From positions 1 to 38,987 of the forward strand of contig JALUYA010000044.1 of assembly GCA_027018875.1 (NCBI GenBank): a stretch of DNA of 38,987 nucleotides, written 5' to 3'. The DNA comes from Gammaproteobacteria bacterium (GTDB lineage Bacteria > Pseudomonadota > Gammaproteobacteria > JAKDMP01). The notes under the pieces are model-generated. The model searched no databases. It worked only from the letters and a program-made list of their open reading frames with translations, and was not told where the DNA came from. Positions 29,571-38,475 of this stretch are shown piece after piece (positions within the stretch are counted from its first letter, which is position 1; every line of letters begins with the position of its first letter). Both the position numbers and the translations under genes were made by a program.

Positions 29571-29935
29571 ATTTCTCGCACCGAACAAAGATAATTAGAA
29601 AATCCGAGCAACTTCAGGCATACGGCAGGCTCCAGGCCAGTCGCCGCTGCCCGGCCTCCCGGGGCCGGTACGGGAGGCATTCCACAACCCCGGCCATACT
29701 CGCCCTGGGGCCCGGTAATCTCGATTTCCGTATGATGTTGTGGCGGGCTGGCGATGCCATAGCCGCGAGCGGGTACCGTTCCCGCCCACGGCAGGTGCGG
29801 AGCCGGGAAGATGCTCGCGCGACGCGACGCCTTGGCCTCAAAGCCGGGATCGAACATTCGCGGGGTAATCCCTTCACGCGAATGCAAGATGAACTGGAAT
29901 TTTTGGTATAGCACTGCAGGGAGCCGGAGCCGCCA
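29571..29935. other. 365-base divergent region with stem-loops
   Basis: No gene is supported between ppsR (leftward) and the PAP2 gene (rightward). Three perfect inverted repeats are visible. The first is GCCTCCCG/CGGGAGGC (29654-29661 and 29671-29678). The second is GCGGG/CCCGC (29769-29773 and 29781-29785). The third is CATTCGCG/CGCGAATG (29855-29862 and 29877-29884). None is followed by a T-tract. TATAGC at 29917-29922 is a weak -10 candidate for the PAP2 gene. The minus-strand ORF 29543-29914 has no family resemblance. Confidence 0.5.
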
Positions 29936-30646
29936 TTGTTTTCACCGAATTTTTCACCAAATTGCATATTGTCGCATAGCCTAGCCGACTGGCGGGACCT
30001 ACCCGCCCGTGGTTCCCGTATTTCGGCCTCCAGGGAAATTCTGCTGCAACTGGGCGCCGGACTGTGCTGTGCCGCGGCATACGTGTGGATCGACCATCCA
30101 CTCGCCCAGGCCGTCAATCGTCTTCTGCCCGCACGACGTATCGCCTCGACCCTGCCCGATCTACTCGGATCCTTCGTCGTCGCCATTTCTCTGCTGGGCC
30201 TTGGTGTTACCTGGATTGCCTATCGTCATGCCCTCACGGGACTTGCCCGCCTGGGGCCGTTACTCAGTCTTGGTGCCCCGCTCGCCTTTGCCACGAAGCT
30301 CCTGGCCAAATGGACTTTTGGGCGCATTGCCATCCGGGTGTACCTGTATCACCCTGGCTTCGACGGCTTCCACTGGTTCGCGGGGCAAGGCCCGTTCAGG
30401 GGCTTTCCATCCGGCCACATGTTGGTCGCGGCAACCCTGGTGGTGCTGGTGGTCGCGGTCTGGCCCCGGCTGCGGACGCTCGGCGTAGCGGTGCTGCTCG
30501 CACTCGCACTCACCCTCATCCTGACCTCTTATCACTTTCTCGCCGACATTATCGCCGGTTGGGCGCTTGGCCACGCGCTTGCCTGGCTCATGCTGACCGC
30601 AGACGCCCGCATACGTCCGGGAGCAACCGTGCCCACACCCCCCTGA
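29936..30646 (+). CDS. PAP2-family membrane phosphatase
   Basis: Integral membrane phosphatase related to PgpB/BacA-replacing lipid phosphatases. The substrate (undecaprenyl pyrophosphate, phosphatidylglycerophosphate or lipid A phosphate) cannot be told from sequence. It has 236 residues from a TTG at 29936, supported by GGAG six bases upstream. Hydrophobic segments lie near 38-60, 78-98, 105-125, 165-183 and 188-225. The active-site motifs are a degenerate first motif (KWTFGRIAIR), FPSGH with its catalytic histidine (about 160) and SYHFLAD with the second histidine (about 200). Its end overlaps hutG, on the other strand, by 59 bases. Confidence 0.85.
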   Translation: MFSPNFSPNCILSHSLADWRDLPARGSRISASREILLQLGAGLCCAAAYVWIDHPLAQAVNRLLPARRIASTLPDLLGSFVVAISLLGLGVTWIAYRHALTGLARLGPLLSLGAPLAFATKLLAKWTFGRIAIRVYLYHPGFDGFHWFAGQGPFRGFPSGHMLVAATLVVLVVAVWPRLRTLGVAVLLALALTLILTSYHFLADIIAGWALGHALAWLMLTADARIRPGATVPTPP

Positions 30647-31397
30647 GCCGCTCCCGGGCCCGGGCAAAGCGAGGCGTAGCGGGGGCGGCGGCTGGATCCG
30701 CCGGATCCAAGTAGGCTGCCCAGCTCATCTCGACCTGTAACGCCTCAGTCCCCTCCTGCTTTCCCACCCGCTCGGTGATCCACCCACCCTTGTAAGGGTT
30801 GTTGGCGATCACCGAAAAGCCCTCTTCCCGGTAGGCTGCGGCCGTGGTCTCGCGCAACCATGGCGCACAACTGCGCCCGTCGCGATCACCCAACATTATC
30901 TCGGCCGGTAGCGTCGCGCTGACCCGGGTCGGCTCCGAAGTCACGCTGTGCAGATCGAAAAACGCCACCCGCCTTCCCCGGCGACGCCGCTCAAGCAGTG
31001 CATCGAGCGCCGCATGATATGGGGCATAAATTTCATGTCGGGCCCGTTCGATCTCCACCTCGCTGGGTGGCACGTCGAATACCGGTTCGGCGTTAAATCC
31101 CGTGAGCGGCACCAGCCCGGTTTCGAACCGTCCCGGATACAGCGCCCGCCCGTCCGCCGGGCGATTCAGGTCGATCACGAAGCGGCTCATTTCGGCCACG
31201 ATCAACGTCACCCCCAGCGCCGGAAGGAAATCGAACAAGAGAGGCAGATGCCAGTCGGTCATCGGCAGGGTGCGCATGTAATCGCCGGCCAGGCGCCGGC
31301 GCAGCCCCGGCACCAGGCCCACTCCCGCGTGCGGGATGCTCGCCACCACCGGTAAAGCCAAGTTCTCGTCGGGTTCCCGAATCGTGTAAGCCTTCAT
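30588..31397 (-). CDS. hutG: N-formylglutamate amidohydrolase (deformylase) HutG
   Basis: Last step of the five-step histidine pathway: N-formyl-L-glutamate to glutamate and formate. It has 269 residues. Family text includes VASIPHAGVGLVP with the first metal-binding histidine, DWHLPLL, SRFVIDLNRP, AFFDLHSVTSEP and NNPYKGGWIT. This is the FGase family, not the arginase-like formiminoglutamase also called HutG. The pairing with HutF supports that. It overlaps hutF by four bases (ATGA). Confidence 0.92.
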   Translation of the reverse strand: MKAYTIREPDENLALPVVASIPHAGVGLVPGLRRRLAGDYMRTLPMTDWHLPLLFDFLPALGVTLIVAEMSRFVIDLNRPADGRALYPGRFETGLVPLTGFNAEPVFDVPPSEVEIERARHEIYAPYHAALDALLERRRRGRRVAFFDLHSVTSEPTRVSATLPAEIMLGDRDGRSCAPWLRETTAAAYREEGFSVIANNPYKGGWITERVGKQEGTEALQVEMSWAAYLDPADPAAAPATPRFARARERLRGVWARLLPDVCGRLRSA

Positions 31398-32734
31398 CGA
31401 CTCTCCAACAGTTGGATCATCCGATCATGATAGCGGTGTGTCACCTCCCCCTGCCCCGGCCACGCCCCTCCCTCGACCACCCGCCGCCCCCCGACATACA
31501 CCGCGGCCACATCCGCCCTCGAACCACCGATAACGAGCGCATCCACCCACCCCGGCGGCGCGTGTCCCCGCAGCGCAGTGGCATCGGCCTCTAGTACGAG
31601 CAGGTCCGCCGCCCGTCCCGGTGCCAGCGCCCCCAGCGGCAATTGCAGCGCCTGGGCTCCACCCGCGGCGATGCGTCGCCACAGCGCCGCGCCCAGGCCC
31701 GTGCCGTCGGCCAGGCAGGCCCGGGTCTCACGGGCAAGACGCTGACCATATTCCAACCACCGCATCTCCTCCACCGCATCGAGACGGGTATTGGCATCGG
31801 AGCCGAGCGCCAGCGCACCGCCGGCTTCGATCCAAGGCTTCAGGCCGGGCACCCCATCACCGAGGCAAGCCTCAGTGATGGGGCAAATCACCACACAGGC
31901 CCCACGCCCGGCGAGCCGTTCGAATTCCGCGGCCGTGGCGTGGGTGGCATGCACCAACGCCCAGCGTTCATCCACCGCCACCGCGTCGAGAAGAATCTCG
32001 ACCGGGGTATTCCCGCTCGCCTTGCGGCACTGCTCGACCTCAAGCCGCTGTTCGGCAATATGGATGTGTACCGGAACCGAATCCCCGATCACCCGCCGCG
32101 CCACCGGCAAGGCCTGCGCAATGGTCTGCGGTGCCACCGCACGCAGGGAATGAAAGCCGAGCCCCGGCCGATACGGGGCGAGAGCCGCAAGCAGATCGAG
32201 GAACTCTTTTACCCGGGAGTGAATGAAACGGGCCTGCTCCGGCTGCGCCACCCGGTCGAATCCACCGCGCTGGTAGAGCACCGGTATCAGCCGTAACCGA
32301 ATCCCGGCATCCCGGGCCGCGGCAATCACCGCTTCGGCCATCTCCGGCCCCCGCGCGCCATCCGGCGCGTGATGCAGGTAATGAAACTCGGCCACCGAGG
32401 TAAACCCCGCGGCAAGCATTTCACCGTACGCGTAACGCGCAATCACATACAAGTCCTCGGCATCCAGCCTCGCCGCCAACCGGTACATTTCCCGGCGCCA
32501 ACTCCAGAAGGAATCCCCCCCTCGGTGGGCCTCGCCGCGACCGGCCAGGGCGCGCTGGAACACGTGACTGTGCGCGTTCGGAATCCCCGGTAACGCCAAC
32601 GTCCCGGTCCATGGGCCGGAGGCCGGCTCGATATCCCGGATCATTCCCTCGGCGTCCACTACCAGCGCCTGATCGCGAAGCCAACCCTGCGGAGTGAGCA
32701 GGTATCGAAAGGTCAGTCGTTTTTCCTCAAGCAT
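31394..32734 (-). CDS. hutF: Formimidoylglutamate deiminase HutF
   Basis: Amidohydrolase-superfamily enzyme converting N-formimidoyl-L-glutamate to N-formyl-L-glutamate plus ammonia. It has 446 residues from the ATG at 32734 (MLEEKRLTFRYL). The open frame continues far upstream through hutI on the other strand and is not coding. Metal ligands are seen in NAHSHVFQRAL (HxH, about 58), VHIHIAEQ and GSDANTRLD. The start is 45 bases from the divergent hutI, so a shared control region is likely. Confidence 0.93.
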   Translation of the reverse strand: MLEEKRLTFRYLLTPQGWLRDQALVVDAEGMIRDIEPASGPWTGTLALPGIPNAHSHVFQRALAGRGEAHRGGDSFWSWRREMYRLAARLDAEDLYVIARYAYGEMLAAGFTSVAEFHYLHHAPDGARGPEMAEAVIAAARDAGIRLRLIPVLYQRGGFDRVAQPEQARFIHSRVKEFLDLLAALAPYRPGLGFHSLRAVAPQTIAQALPVARRVIGDSVPVHIHIAEQRLEVEQCRKASGNTPVEILLDAVAVDERWALVHATHATAAEFERLAGRGACVVICPITEACLGDGVPGLKPWIEAGGALALGSDANTRLDAVEEMRWLEYGQRLARETRACLADGTGLGAALWRRIAAGGAQALQLPLGALAPGRAADLLVLEADATALRGHAPPGWVDALVIGGSRADVAAVYVGGRRVVEGGAWPGQGEVTHRYHDRMIQLLESR

Positions 32735-32779
32735 AAGAACTCTTCTCGCTGTTATGCTGAATAGATTAGACAAACGGTC

Positions 32780-33976
32780 ATGGCAGTGTACGACCTCGTG
32801 ATGGAAAACGCCCGTGTCTATGCCCTGGATCAGGGTCACCTGGGCACGCCGGCCTCCAGCCTCGCGGTGCGGGCGGGGCGCATTGCCGCCCTCGACGTGC
32901 CCGCTTCCGCGCCGGCAAGGGCGCGCCATGATGCCGCCCAGGCGGTGATCCTGCCGGGCTTCGTCGATTGTCACACGCACCTGTGCTACGCCGGGAACCG
33001 CATGGAGGAACACGCGGCATACCTGGGCGGCACGAGCTATGAGGCCATCGCCCGGCGCGGCGGCGGAATCCGCGCCACCGTGGCTGCGGTCGCGGCGGCC
33101 GGCGAGCAAGAACTCGTGGACCAGAGTCTGCCGAGACTCGCCGCCCTCGCCCGCGAGGGTGCGACCACGGTAGAGATCAAGAGCGGCTACGGCCTCACGC
33201 CGACAGCGGAATTGAAACAACTACGCGCGATCCGGCGCCTCGGCGAGACGGCCCCGGTACGCATCGTCGCCACCTACTTGGCCCTCCACGCCATCCCGCC
33301 GGGGGTCAAGCGCACAAATTATTTGCACCAGGTCATTGACGAAACCCTTCCCGCGGTCGCCGCGGAAGGACTGGCCGAGTGCGTCGATGTATTCTGCGAA
33401 TCCATCGCCTTCACGGTGGAGGAGATGCGCGCGGTATTCGGCCGCGCCCGTGAGCTGGGCCTGGCCTGCCGCGCCCATACCGAGCAACTCACCCACCAGG
33501 GCGCCACCCGGGCCGCCGCTGAGCTTGGAGCGATTTCCTGCGACCATCTGGAGTATGCGGACGAGGATGACATTGCGGCGATGGCCGCGCACAATACGGT
33601 TGCCGTGCTCCTGCCGGGAGCGTTTTATTTTCTCGGTGAGCGCCGGGTTCCTCCCGTCAGCGCCTTACGTGCGGCCGGGGTGCCAATGGCACTCGCCACC
33701 GATCTCAACCCCGGAAGTTCCCCCATCGCCAGCCCGCTGGCGGCGTTGCACCTGGGGGCCAACCTGTTTCGCCTGACCCCGGCCGAAGCACTTGCCGGGT
33801 TCACTTGGCATGGCGCCAGCGCACTGGGACGCCGGGGCGAAATCGGCACGCTCCGACCGGGCGCACGAGCCGATTTTACCCTGTGGGATATTCCAGGGCC
33901 GGAGTTTCTCAGTTACCGCCTTGGCGGTCTTGCGCCGCGGGCCATCTACCTCGACGGGAGAAAACAGGATGCCTGA
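32780..33976 (+). CDS. hutI: Imidazolonepropionase HutI
   Basis: Third step of histidine degradation: hydrolysis of 4-imidazolone-5-propionate to formimidoylglutamate. It has 398 residues. Metal-binding and substrate motifs include PGFVDCHTHLCYAGNR (about 58-73), EIKSGYGLT, the histidine in CRAHTEQL and ATDLNPGSSP near the C-terminus. The ATG at 32780 has only a weak ribosome site. A second ATG seven codons in is possible. It overlaps hutH by eight bases. Confidence 0.95.
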   Translation: MAVYDLVMENARVYALDQGHLGTPASSLAVRAGRIAALDVPASAPARARHDAAQAVILPGFVDCHTHLCYAGNRMEEHAAYLGGTSYEAIARRGGGIRATVAAVAAAGEQELVDQSLPRLAALAREGATTVEIKSGYGLTPTAELKQLRAIRRLGETAPVRIVATYLALHAIPPGVKRTNYLHQVIDETLPAVAAEGLAECVDVFCESIAFTVEEMRAVFGRARELGLACRAHTEQLTHQGATRAAAELGAISCDHLEYADEDDIAAMAAHNTVAVLLPGAFYFLGERRVPPVSALRAAGVPMALATDLNPGSSPIASPLAALHLGANLFRLTPAEALAGFTWHGASALGRRGEIGTLRPGARADFTLWDIPGPEFLSYRLGGLAPRAIYLDGRKQDA

Positions 33977-35495
33977 AACTCGGATTAATGGGAAAAATCT
34001 TGACCTGGCGGCACTAGCACGCTTCGACCATGCACCGCCGACCCTGGTACTCGACGCCGAGGCGCGGGAGACGATGCAGCGCTCGGCAGACACGGTCGGG
34101 CGGGTCCTGCAGCAGGATGTCGCCGTCTATGGCATCAACACCGGCTTCGGAGCATTGGCCTCGCGGCGCATCGAGCCCGGCGATCTCGCACGCCTGCAAT
34201 ACAACCTAGTACGTAGCCACGCCGCGGGCATCGGCGATCCTTTACCCGAGCGCATCGTGCGCCGCATGTTGTTACTCAAAGCCAACGCGTTGGCAACCGG
34301 GGTTTCGGGTGTCCGCCCGGTCGTGGTCGAGGCCTTGCTTACGCTCCTCAACCGCGGCGTAACCCCGCGCATTCCCGAGCGTGGCTCGGTCGGCGCCTCG
34401 GGCGACCTCGCTCCCCTCGCCCATCTGGCGCTCGCCCTGATCGGGGAAGGTGAAGCCACCCGCGCCGGCGAGCTGCTCAAGGGTTCCGAGGTTATGCACG
34501 CGGCCGAACTAGAGCCGTTGGAACTGGCCCCCAAGGAAGGGCTTGCGCTGCTGAACGGAACCCAGCTTTCCACCGCACTGGCCCTCGAAGGGTTGTTTAC
34601 CGGAGAAAGCCTACTCGCCAGCGCCATCGTCTCCGGAGCCCTGGCGGTCGAGGGGTTGGCCGCCTCTTACACCCCCTTCGATGCCCGCATCCATGCCGCC
34701 CGCGGCCAACGCGGACAGATCGCCGTGGCCAGGGCATTTCGCTCGCTGTTGACCGGCAGTGAAATCTGGCGCTCGCATCGGTCCTGCACCCGGGTGCAAG
34801 ACCCCTACTCGAGCCGTTGTCAACCGCAGGTTCTCGGTGCCGTGTGGGACACCCTCGCCCACGCCGCCGGCGTACTCGAGCGCGAAGCGAACGGTGCCAC
34901 CGACAATCCATTGGTGTTTGGAGACGACGTGATTTCGGGTGGCAACTTCCATGCCGAACCGATTGCGCTGGTAGCCGACTTCATGAGTATCGCGCTCAGC
35001 GAGATCGGGGCCTTGGCCGAGCGGCGCATCGACACCTTCATGCGGGGTATCAACCCCGCCTTGCCGGAATTTCTGGCGTGGAAGCCGGGACTCGAATCCG
35101 GTTTTATGCTCGCCCATGTTTCCGCCGCGGCGCTCGCCTCGGAGAACAAGACCTTGGCCCATCCGGCAAGCGTGGACACCCTGCCCACTTCCGCCGGCCA
35201 GGAGGATCATGTGAGCATGGCGCCCTGGGCCGGCCTGAAGCTGTTAAGACTCGCAGATAACGTGGCCCATATTCTGGCCATCGAGTTACTCACCGCCAGC
35301 GCCGCGCTCGATCACCAGAAACCGCTCACCACCACCACCGAACTCCAGCGGGTATACCGCACGGTACGGGCACAGGTGGGGGAGGCGAAAAACGACCGCC
35401 GCCATGATCGGGAAATCGCGGCCCTTGCGCAAGCCGTAAACCAAGGCAAGTTCGCCGCCCTGCTTCCGGCTTGGAATCCGCCACGCCCGGGCTGA
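33969..35495 (+). CDS. hutH: Histidine ammonia-lyase HutH
   Basis: First step of histidine degradation: histidine to urocanate plus ammonia. It has 508 residues from the ATG at 33969, which overlaps the hutI stop (ATGCCTGA). The frame is open further upstream inside hutI but is not HutH-like. The Ala-Ser-Gly triplet that forms the MIO prosthetic group is in GSVGASGDLAPLAH (about 143-145). YGINTGFGALA lies near 53, and QDPYSSRCQPQ and NPLVFGDDVISGGNFH are also typical. Confidence 0.96.
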   Translation: MPETRINGKNLDLAALARFDHAPPTLVLDAEARETMQRSADTVGRVLQQDVAVYGINTGFGALASRRIEPGDLARLQYNLVRSHAAGIGDPLPERIVRRMLLLKANALATGVSGVRPVVVEALLTLLNRGVTPRIPERGSVGASGDLAPLAHLALALIGEGEATRAGELLKGSEVMHAAELEPLELAPKEGLALLNGTQLSTALALEGLFTGESLLASAIVSGALAVEGLAASYTPFDARIHAARGQRGQIAVARAFRSLLTGSEIWRSHRSCTRVQDPYSSRCQPQVLGAVWDTLAHAAGVLEREANGATDNPLVFGDDVISGGNFHAEPIALVADFMSIALSEIGALAERRIDTFMRGINPALPEFLAWKPGLESGFMLAHVSAAALASENKTLAHPASVDTLPTSAGQEDHVSMAPWAGLKLLRLADNVAHILAIELLTASAALDHQKPLTTTTELQRVYRTVRAQVGEAKNDRRHDREIAALAQAVNQGKFAALLPAWNPPRPG

Positions 35496-35511
35496 TCCCG
35501 GCCCGGCGGAT

Positions 35512-36906
35512 TTACTCCGGTTTCCCACCCATCAGCCCGAGCAGTTCACCGGTTTGGTGCAACATCAACTCACGATCCCCGCGCGATTCCACGTTCAGGC
35601 GTAACAAGGGTTCAGTATTGGAGGGACGAAGGTTGAACCGCCAGCGATCGAACTCCATCGACAGGCCATCCATGCGCTCGATTTTCGGCTTCCGGGCGGC
35701 ATAATACCGTTCCACGGCCTGGAGTACCCCCGGGACATCCTCGACCCGGCGATTGATCTCGCCGCTTACCGGATAGAGCGCCTCGCGCTCGCGCACCAGT
35801 TCCGCCAATGTCCGCTCGCTGGTGCTTATCAGGCTCGCCACCAACAACCAGGGGATCATCCCGCTGTCGCAATAGCCGAAACGTTCGAAATAATAGTGAG
35901 CACTCATCTCGCCGCCATAAACGCAGCCCGCGGTACGCATCTTCTCCTTCATGAACGCGTGCCCGCTTTTTACCACTACCGGAGTCCCACCATGGCGGGT
36001 AACGATATCGATGGTATTCCAGGTCAGGCGTGGATCGTGGAGGATCTTCGCACCCGGATGCCGGTCGAGAAAGATCTCGGCGAGCAGTCCCACGATGTAG
36101 TATCCCTCGACGAACGCCCCGGTTTCATCGAAGAAAAAACAGCGGTCGAAATCGCCGTCCCAGGCAATCCCAAGATCCGCCCCCACGGCGCGCACCTGCT
36201 CGGCGGTACGCTGCCGATTGGCTTTGAGCATGGGGTTGGGAACCCCGTTGGGAAAATCGCCGTCGGGCTCGAAGTCGAGTGTCACAAACTCGAACGGCAG
36301 GCGTTCGGCAAGCCTCTTTCCAATGGTTCCCGCACAACCGTTTCCGGCATTGACGACCAGCTTGAGGGGTTTGAGCCGAGCCGGGTCCACATAGCTCATA
36401 AGATGATCAAGATACGCGCTCTTGTCCCCCGCTTCGATACGCTCTCCCGGCGCGGGCGGGGCCACGAAGATACCGGCCTCGGCGCGGCGGCGGATATCGA
36501 TGAGCCCGGTGTCCGCACTCAACGGATGGGCCTGCTGGCGGACAAACTTCAACCCATTATAGTCTGCGGGATTATGGCTCGCGGTGATCATCACGCCCCC
36601 ATCCAACCCTCCATCGAAGGTGGCGAAATAGGTTTCCTCCGTGCCGCAAAGGCCGAGATCCCGAACCCGCACGCCGGCATCCATCAATCCCTCGGCCACG
36701 GCATCGGCGATCGCAATACTGGAATTGCGCACATCGCGTCCCATGCAAACCTCACGCGCGGCAATAAATTCTGCATAGGCCCGGGCGATACGATAGGCGA
36801 GCACCTCATCAAGTTCCTCCGGCACCCGTCCCCGCACATCATAGGCCTTGAAACACCGGATTGGTTCGGCGAGTGCCCCGGTGCGGGCGCGGCTGGATTG
36901 GCTCAT
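35512..36906 (-). CDS. manB: Phosphomannomutase ManB/CpsG
   Basis: Interconverts mannose-6-phosphate and mannose-1-phosphate. It has 464 residues. The catalytic phosphoserine loop is TASHNP (about residue 110). The metal-binding loop is DGDFDRCF (about 253). The sugar-binding motif is GEMSAHYYF and the phosphate-binding loop RPSNTEPLLR. It overlaps manC by four bases, so the pair forms one mannose-activation unit feeding exopolysaccharide or LPS. Family members can also act on glucose phosphates (AlgC-like). It converges on hutH with 16 bases between stops. Confidence 0.93.
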   Translation of the reverse strand: MSQSSRARTGALAEPIRCFKAYDVRGRVPEELDEVLAYRIARAYAEFIAAREVCMGRDVRNSSIAIADAVAEGLMDAGVRVRDLGLCGTEETYFATFDGGLDGGVMITASHNPADYNGLKFVRQQAHPLSADTGLIDIRRRAEAGIFVAPPAPGERIEAGDKSAYLDHLMSYVDPARLKPLKLVVNAGNGCAGTIGKRLAERLPFEFVTLDFEPDGDFPNGVPNPMLKANRQRTAEQVRAVGADLGIAWDGDFDRCFFFDETGAFVEGYYIVGLLAEIFLDRHPGAKILHDPRLTWNTIDIVTRHGGTPVVVKSGHAFMKEKMRTAGCVYGGEMSAHYYFERFGYCDSGMIPWLLVASLISTSERTLAELVREREALYPVSGEINRRVEDVPGVLQAVERYYAARKPKIERMDGLSMEFDRWRFNLRPSNTEPLLRLNVESRGDRELMLHQTGELLGLMGGKPE

Positions 36907-38327
36907 TTCGTCCCCTCATCTCCCTTGCGTCCATAAACATCTTCAAACCGAACAATGTCGTCCTCACCGAGATAACTCCCGGTCTGGACTTCGATCAGCT
37001 CGAGCGGAATCCGTCCTGGATTGTACAGCCGGTGGTGGGTTCCAAGCGGAATATAGCTCGACTGGTCCTCGGTCAGAAAAAACACCTCGTCTCCGCGCGT
37101 GACCTCGGCGGTACCGCTGACCACGGTCCAATGTTCGGCGCGATGATGATGCATCTGCAGTGACAAAGTGGCACCGGGGTTCACGCCGATGTGCTTGACC
37201 TGAAACCGCTCGCCTTCGACCATGCCTTCATACCATCCCCAGGGCCTATACACACGGCGATGAAACAGCGATTCCCGCCGTCCCTCGGCATTGAGCCGGG
37301 AAACCAGTTTTCTGACCTCCTGCGCGCGGCTTCGATCCGCGACCAGAACCGCATCGGGAGTCTCGACAATAATCTGGTTGCCTAGCCCCAGCACCGCCAC
37401 CAGTCGATGCTCGGCGCGCACATAGCTGCCATGTACATCCTCGAGCAACACATCCCCGCTGGCCACATTGCCGTCGCCGTCGGACCGCTGCACGGCGGCA
37501 AGCGCATCCCAGGTACCAATATCACTCCAGCCGGCATCGAGTGGAACCACCATGGCCTCGTGGGTGTGCTCCATCACCGCATAGTCGATCGAAATATCGG
37601 GCGCCTCCATAAACGGCGCCTTCGCCAGGCGGCAGAAATCAAGGTCTCGCTCCGCCACCTCGACCGCCGCCTCGACCGCCTCCAGCACCGCCGGTGCATA
37701 CCGGGCCAGGGCCTCAAGATAACGGTCGGCACGGAACAAGAACATTCCACTGTTCCATAAATACTCGCTGGAATCAATGTAGCCTTGAGCCTGTTCGGCA
37801 TCCGGTTTTTCCACGAACTCCGTGACCCGTACCGGGGCGCCATTCGCTAATTTCTTCGTGGCACGAATGTAACCGAATCCGGTTTCCGGCCGATCCGCAA
37901 CGATGCCAAACACAACCAGGGCCCCTTCGCGCGCCGCCTGGCTGCCAGCCTCAACCGCGCGCGCAAAAGCCGGCACGTCACCAATAACATGATCCGCCGG
38001 CAACACCAGCAGGAGATCCTCCCCCCCGCCGGCCACCAGTGCCGCGGCAGCGATCGCCGGCGCGGTATTGCGTCCCACCGGCTCCAGCAACAACTCCCGG
38101 GGCTTGACCCCCAGGGCATGCAACTGCTCGGCGGCAAGAAAGCGGTGTTCCACGCTGCTGACCACAAGCGGCGGCTCGATCTCGGGCAGACTGGCCAGGC
38201 GCAACAGGGTCGCCTGGAACAGGGTCTGCTCCGCGTCGTGCAGCTTCAGGAACTGCTTCGGATGGCGCTCACGCGACAACGGCCACAGGCGCGAGCCGGT
38301 ACCGCCGGAAAGAATAACGGGAATCAT
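36903..38327 (-). CDS. manC: Mannose-1-phosphate guanylyltransferase / mannose-6-phosphate isomerase
   Basis: Bifunctional type II enzyme (ManC/AlgA/XanB) making GDP-mannose. It has 474 residues. The N-terminal nucleotidyltransferase domain opens with the signature GGTGSRLWPLSRERHPKQ. FVEKPD near residue 170 is the family sugar-binding motif. The C-terminal cupin domain has RPWGWYE, LSLQMHHHRAEHW with metal-binding histidines, and IPLGTHHRLYN. It is the first gene of the manC-manB pair. The ATG at 38327 follows AAGGA. Confidence 0.95.
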   Translation of the reverse strand: MIPVILSGGTGSRLWPLSRERHPKQFLKLHDAEQTLFQATLLRLASLPEIEPPLVVSSVEHRFLAAEQLHALGVKPRELLLEPVGRNTAPAIAAAALVAGGGEDLLLVLPADHVIGDVPAFARAVEAGSQAAREGALVVFGIVADRPETGFGYIRATKKLANGAPVRVTEFVEKPDAEQAQGYIDSSEYLWNSGMFLFRADRYLEALARYAPAVLEAVEAAVEVAERDLDFCRLAKAPFMEAPDISIDYAVMEHTHEAMVVPLDAGWSDIGTWDALAAVQRSDGDGNVASGDVLLEDVHGSYVRAEHRLVAVLGLGNQIIVETPDAVLVADRSRAQEVRKLVSRLNAEGRRESLFHRRVYRPWGWYEGMVEGERFQVKHIGVNPGATLSLQMHHHRAEHWTVVSGTAEVTRGDEVFFLTEDQSSYIPLGTHHRLYNPGRIPLELIEVQTGSYLGEDDIVRFEDVYGRKGDEGTK

Positions 38328-38359
38328 CGGTCGGATTGTTCCTTCAGGATCGTGCTAGG

Positions 38360-38365
38360 ATTATA
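38360..38365 (-). promoter_or_regulatory. Candidate -10 element for manC-manB
   Basis: A perfect TATAAT on the minus strand lies 33 bases ahead of the manC ATG. The expected -35 position has no good match, so it would need an activator or be a weak promoter. The remaining gap to 38475 shows nothing else I can assign. Confidence 0.4.
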
Positions 38366-38475
38366 GACGGCTTGGTTCATGGGTTCCGGTATACAGCATA
38401 ATCCGGGCGAAAAACCTTGCTACTTAGCGCCCATTTACCTTAGCATCCAGGAAATCATCTAAAAACATATCGATA

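Noticed and set aside
29543-29914. 123-codon minus-strand frame upstream of ppsR
   Set aside because: It overlaps the ppsR start in another phase, has no ribosome site and covers the inverted repeats.
31643-32296. 217-codon plus-strand frame opposite hutF
   Set aside because: No ribosome site and no family similarity; hutF motifs lie on the other strand.
32735-33220. 162-codon N-terminal extension of hutF
   Set aside because: It runs through hutI in antisense and has no amidohydrolase similarity.
35480-35511. Possible shared terminator between hutH and manB
   Set aside because: CCGGG-CTGAT-CCCGG can form a short stem, but no T-tract follows in either direction.
35896-36936. 346-codon plus-strand open frame opposite manB
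   Set aside because: It mirrors a clearly identified gene. High GC makes long antisense frames common, and the translation resembles no family.
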